9,292 nucleotides of DNA, from contig CAZUBO010000022.1 in the NCBI GenBank assembly GCA_964618955.1, positions 1 through 9,292 of the forward strand, in the 5' to 3' direction. The position numbers were made by a program, and so were the translations under genes. The notes beneath the pieces are model-generated. The model searched no databases. It was given only the letters and a program-made list of their open reading frames with translations, and had not been told where the DNA came from. Of this stretch, positions 7,604 through 9,292 are shown one piece after another. Within the stretch, counting starts at the first letter, position 1. Each line of letters opens with the position of its first letter. This DNA comes from JAKLIH01 sp964618955 (lineage in GTDB: Bacteria > Patescibacteriota > Minisyncoccia > UBA6257 > JAKLIH01).

Positions 7604-8371
7604 ATGAAAAAATTTAAATTCTATTTAGCAGCGACAGTCGTGCTGGTGATATTGTTATTCTTCCAGTTCTTTTTTGTAGTATTGCGTGAAGCTTATAAAC
7701 TAGATATATCTAGGAAGAATTGAAATCCTTCAATTATTAGTTTAAATGAGTTGGGTTTTGTGTCTGATAGATTTATTGAAGGATATAATATCAAGAAAGA
7801 AGTTATTGAATTCAAGGATAAGAAATACTTAGCAGTATTTATTGGAAACGATCAATCATATTTTGATAAGAATATTATTGCTAATATGTTTATTTACGGA
7901 ACTGATAATAAAGGAACTACAGTATTGAAGGATTTTCAATCCATTACTTTAAGTGAGAATGAAAAAGTTAACTTTACTGAAGTTTTACCAGCTTTGCCAA
8001 GTATCGAAAAGATTGTAGATATCAATAATGATTCGAATTTTGAAATGGTTTTGAATTTAGGTGATTATTCTAATTTAGGAACTCGTTATACGGTATTGTC
8101 ATATAATACGGCTAAAGAAGATTTAAAGTGATTGACTTTAACTGATGCTAATGGGGTTAGTGATCAATCTTGATTCTTTGAAGGATATTTTGATGATGGC
8201 TTATTACATTTTGAAGTTGATGAGAAGAATAATTCTATTTATCAGTTTACGGGGGTAAAGCCAACGGATTTATCGCCAGAATTAGAATCAGATTATGACC
8301 AATGACAATGAAGAGCTGATGTGTTTGTATTACAACCAAATAGTAATAATTTTGTACAAAGCGTTAAATAA
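7604..8371 (+). CDS. Membrane-anchored extracytoplasmic protein of unknown function
   Basis: The frame is 255 residues, with five TGA codons as Trp (40, 176, 190, 234, 236) and no TGG. An N-terminal signal anchor (about residues 6-27, very hydrophobic, after MKKFK) is followed by an outside domain of about 225 residues without further membrane segments. Within it, residues 139-147 'DINNDSNFE' look like the D-x-N-x-D-x-x-x-E calcium-binding loop of FG-GAP/VCBS-type propeller repeats, here as a single copy. The ATG at 7604 is chosen because it supplies the membrane anchor; an internal ATG at 7751 would lose it. It leads an operon-like group, with its stop 6 nt before the next ATG and a prepilin gene two genes on, so a cell-surface role is plausible. 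I do not recognise the family. Confidence 0.8.
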
Positions 8372-8377
8372 TATATT

Positions 8378-9232
8378 ATGTTGGATAAAAAACTTTATGT
8401 TATAAATAACTTAGGAGAGAAAGAATTGCTATCGGAAGCTAAGATTATTAATAGCGCTCGACGTAGTGGAGCGGATTTGAAGTTAGCCAAAGAAGTTGCT
8501 AGTAAGATATTGTTGAAGGCTAAAAAAGATTTAAAGACAAGTGAAATCTATGGTTGGATCAAGGAAATGTTAATTGTCGCCAATCCTCAGAGCGGTATGA
8601 AGTATAGCTTGAAGGAATCTGTTCGAAAGCTAGGTCCAGCTGGGTATTGATTTGAAAAGTATATTAGTAAGATTTTTGAAGCCTATGATTACAAAATTAA
8701 AATCAATCAGATAATCAAAGGACATTGTACTGATTTTGAAGTTGATGTTTTACTATTGAATGAGAAGCATAAGGAACTAGCTTTTGGAGAATGCAAATAC
8801 CATAATCAAGTGGGAACTAGAGTTAATATTTCTATAATTCTTGAGAATTATGCTAGTTTTTTGGATTTGAAAGAGGGGAAGCTGGCTAAAGATTTTTTGA
8901 AGAAGGGGTATAAGTCTAAGAGACTGATAGTTACTAATACCAAATTCACTTCTAAGGCTATTGATTATGCAGTATGTTATGGGGTGAGTTTATTAGGATG
9001 GAAATATCCTAAAGGTAAGGGTTTAGAATACTATATTGAATCTAAAGGTTTGTATCCAGTTACAATACTACCTTCGGTAAATGAATTAGTGTTAGGAGAA
9101 TTATATGATAGAGATATTTTGTTTGCTAAGAATTTAATGAATCTTAATATTCAAAAGAAATTATTCAAAGATCCTTTAAGTAACGGAAATGTAACTAAAT
9201 TAATTAGAGAAGCAGAAATATTATTTAAATAA
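8378..9232 (+). CDS. ATP-cone domain fused to a PD-(D/E)XK (Mrr-like) nuclease domain
   Basis: The frame is 284 residues with one TGA as Trp91 and two TGG codons. Residues 1-90 resemble an ATP-cone, the nucleotide-sensing domain of ribonucleotide reductases and NrdR ('VINNLGEKELLSEAKI', 'SARRSGADLKLAKEVASKI', 'TSEIYGWIKEML'). 'LGPAGYWFEKYI' links to a restriction endonuclease-like fold: Asp123 in 'DFEVDVLL' and Glu138-Cys-Lys140 in 'GECKYH' give the D...E-x-K catalytic triad. The C-terminal part has 'RLIVTNTKFTSKAIDYA', 'LLGWKYPKGKGLEYYI' and 'GLYPVTILPSV', typical of this two-domain family in bacteria and archaea. DNA cleavage gated by ATP or dATP is inference, as the biological role is not known. 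It has no methyltransferase beside it, so it is not an ordinary restriction system. Gaps on both sides are 6 nt. Confidence 0.85.
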
Positions 9233-9238
9233 CTTGTT

Positions 9239-9292
9239 ATGCAAAAGAAAAGTTTTACATTAGTAGAATTAATGATAGTAATAGCAATCTTA
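9239..9292 (+). CDS. Type IV prepilin-like protein, N-terminus (3' end outside window)
   Basis: The 18 visible residues, MQKKSFTLVELMIVIAIL, are the prepilin signal: a short basic leader, then the F-T-L-x-E-L-(hydrophobic) helix with the invariant Glu at +5. Cleavage and N-methylation by PilD would occur before Phe6. The residue at -1 is Ser instead of the usual Gly. It starts 6 nt after the preceding stop, so it is probably co-transcribed. Type (major pilin, minor pilin or pseudopilin with a surface domain) cannot be told. Confidence 0.85.
   Translation, partial: MQKKSFTLVELMIVIAIL

Noticed and set aside
105..8650. TGA read as glycine (code 25 of Gracilibacteria and Absconditabacteria)
   Set aside because: At the alignable sites (Tgt, QueH, LamG) homologs have Trp, not Gly.
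105..8650. TGA as real stops, making the region a field of pseudogenes
   Set aside because: No other stops or frameshifts occur inside any of the nine frames, catalytic motifs on both sides of each TGA are intact, and tgt, queA and queH reach normal lengths only by read-through.
105..8650. TGA as selenocysteine
   Set aside because: The sites are numerous, not redox positions, and match Trp in homologs; no SECIS-like hairpin was evident after them.

Overview
The window reads as a bacterial chromosome segment, AT-rich and lacking ribosomal RNA, tRNA or CRISPR. All genes lie on the + strand. The decisive observation is that almost every gene is crossed by in-frame TGA codons and becomes intact only if TGA is read as tryptophan. 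About 25 in-frame TGA codons against 8 TGG codons are seen in nine genes, and every visible gene end is TAA (eight) or TAG (one). In the families I can align from memory (LamG, Tgt, QueH) the TGA falls on a normally conserved Trp. This is a translation-table-4-like code. The gene content (late queuosine pathway, type IV prepilin, LamG and Cys-rich secreted proteins, an ATP-cone/nuclease protein, a half-size MFS protein) suggests a reduced-genome, Patescibacteria/CPR-like lineage rather than a mycoplasma. The lineage is inference. The CPR groups I know with altered codes (Gracilibacteria, Absconditabacteria) read TGA as glycine, which does not fit here.

Layout. Positions 3-734 hold the 3' end of a LamG/concanavalin-like surface protein. 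A textbook sigma70-type promoter (750-778) drives an 812-residue secreted protein (807-3245) with about 68 cysteines, a duplicated unnamed module, three Kazal-type protease-inhibitor domains, an 11-Thr linker and a Cys-rich C-terminus. It ends in a long hairpin (3247-3313).

Positions 3345-6164 form a queuosine cluster, queA-tgt-queH. Tgt exchanges guanine 34 for preQ1, QueA adds the epoxycyclopentanediol group from SAM, and QueH reduces epoxyqueuosine to queuosine. No preQ1-synthesis gene (queC, D, E or F) is in the window. Directly behind queH is a start-less 60-codon remnant of a periplasmic binding protein C-terminus.

Positions 6404-6952 encode a six-helix MFS-like half transporter, followed by a hairpin and an intrinsic terminator (6953-7070). 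Positions 7104-7532 encode a conserved hypothetical protein. Positions 7604-9292 look like a tight operon with 6-nt gaps: a membrane-anchored extracytoplasmic protein, an ATP-cone plus PD-(D/E)XK nuclease-like protein, and the start of a type IV prepilin gene cut by the window edge.

No start codon in the window has a convincing Shine-Dalgarno sequence at normal spacing. Most are preceded by A/T-rich leaders, so initiation appears largely SD-independent.
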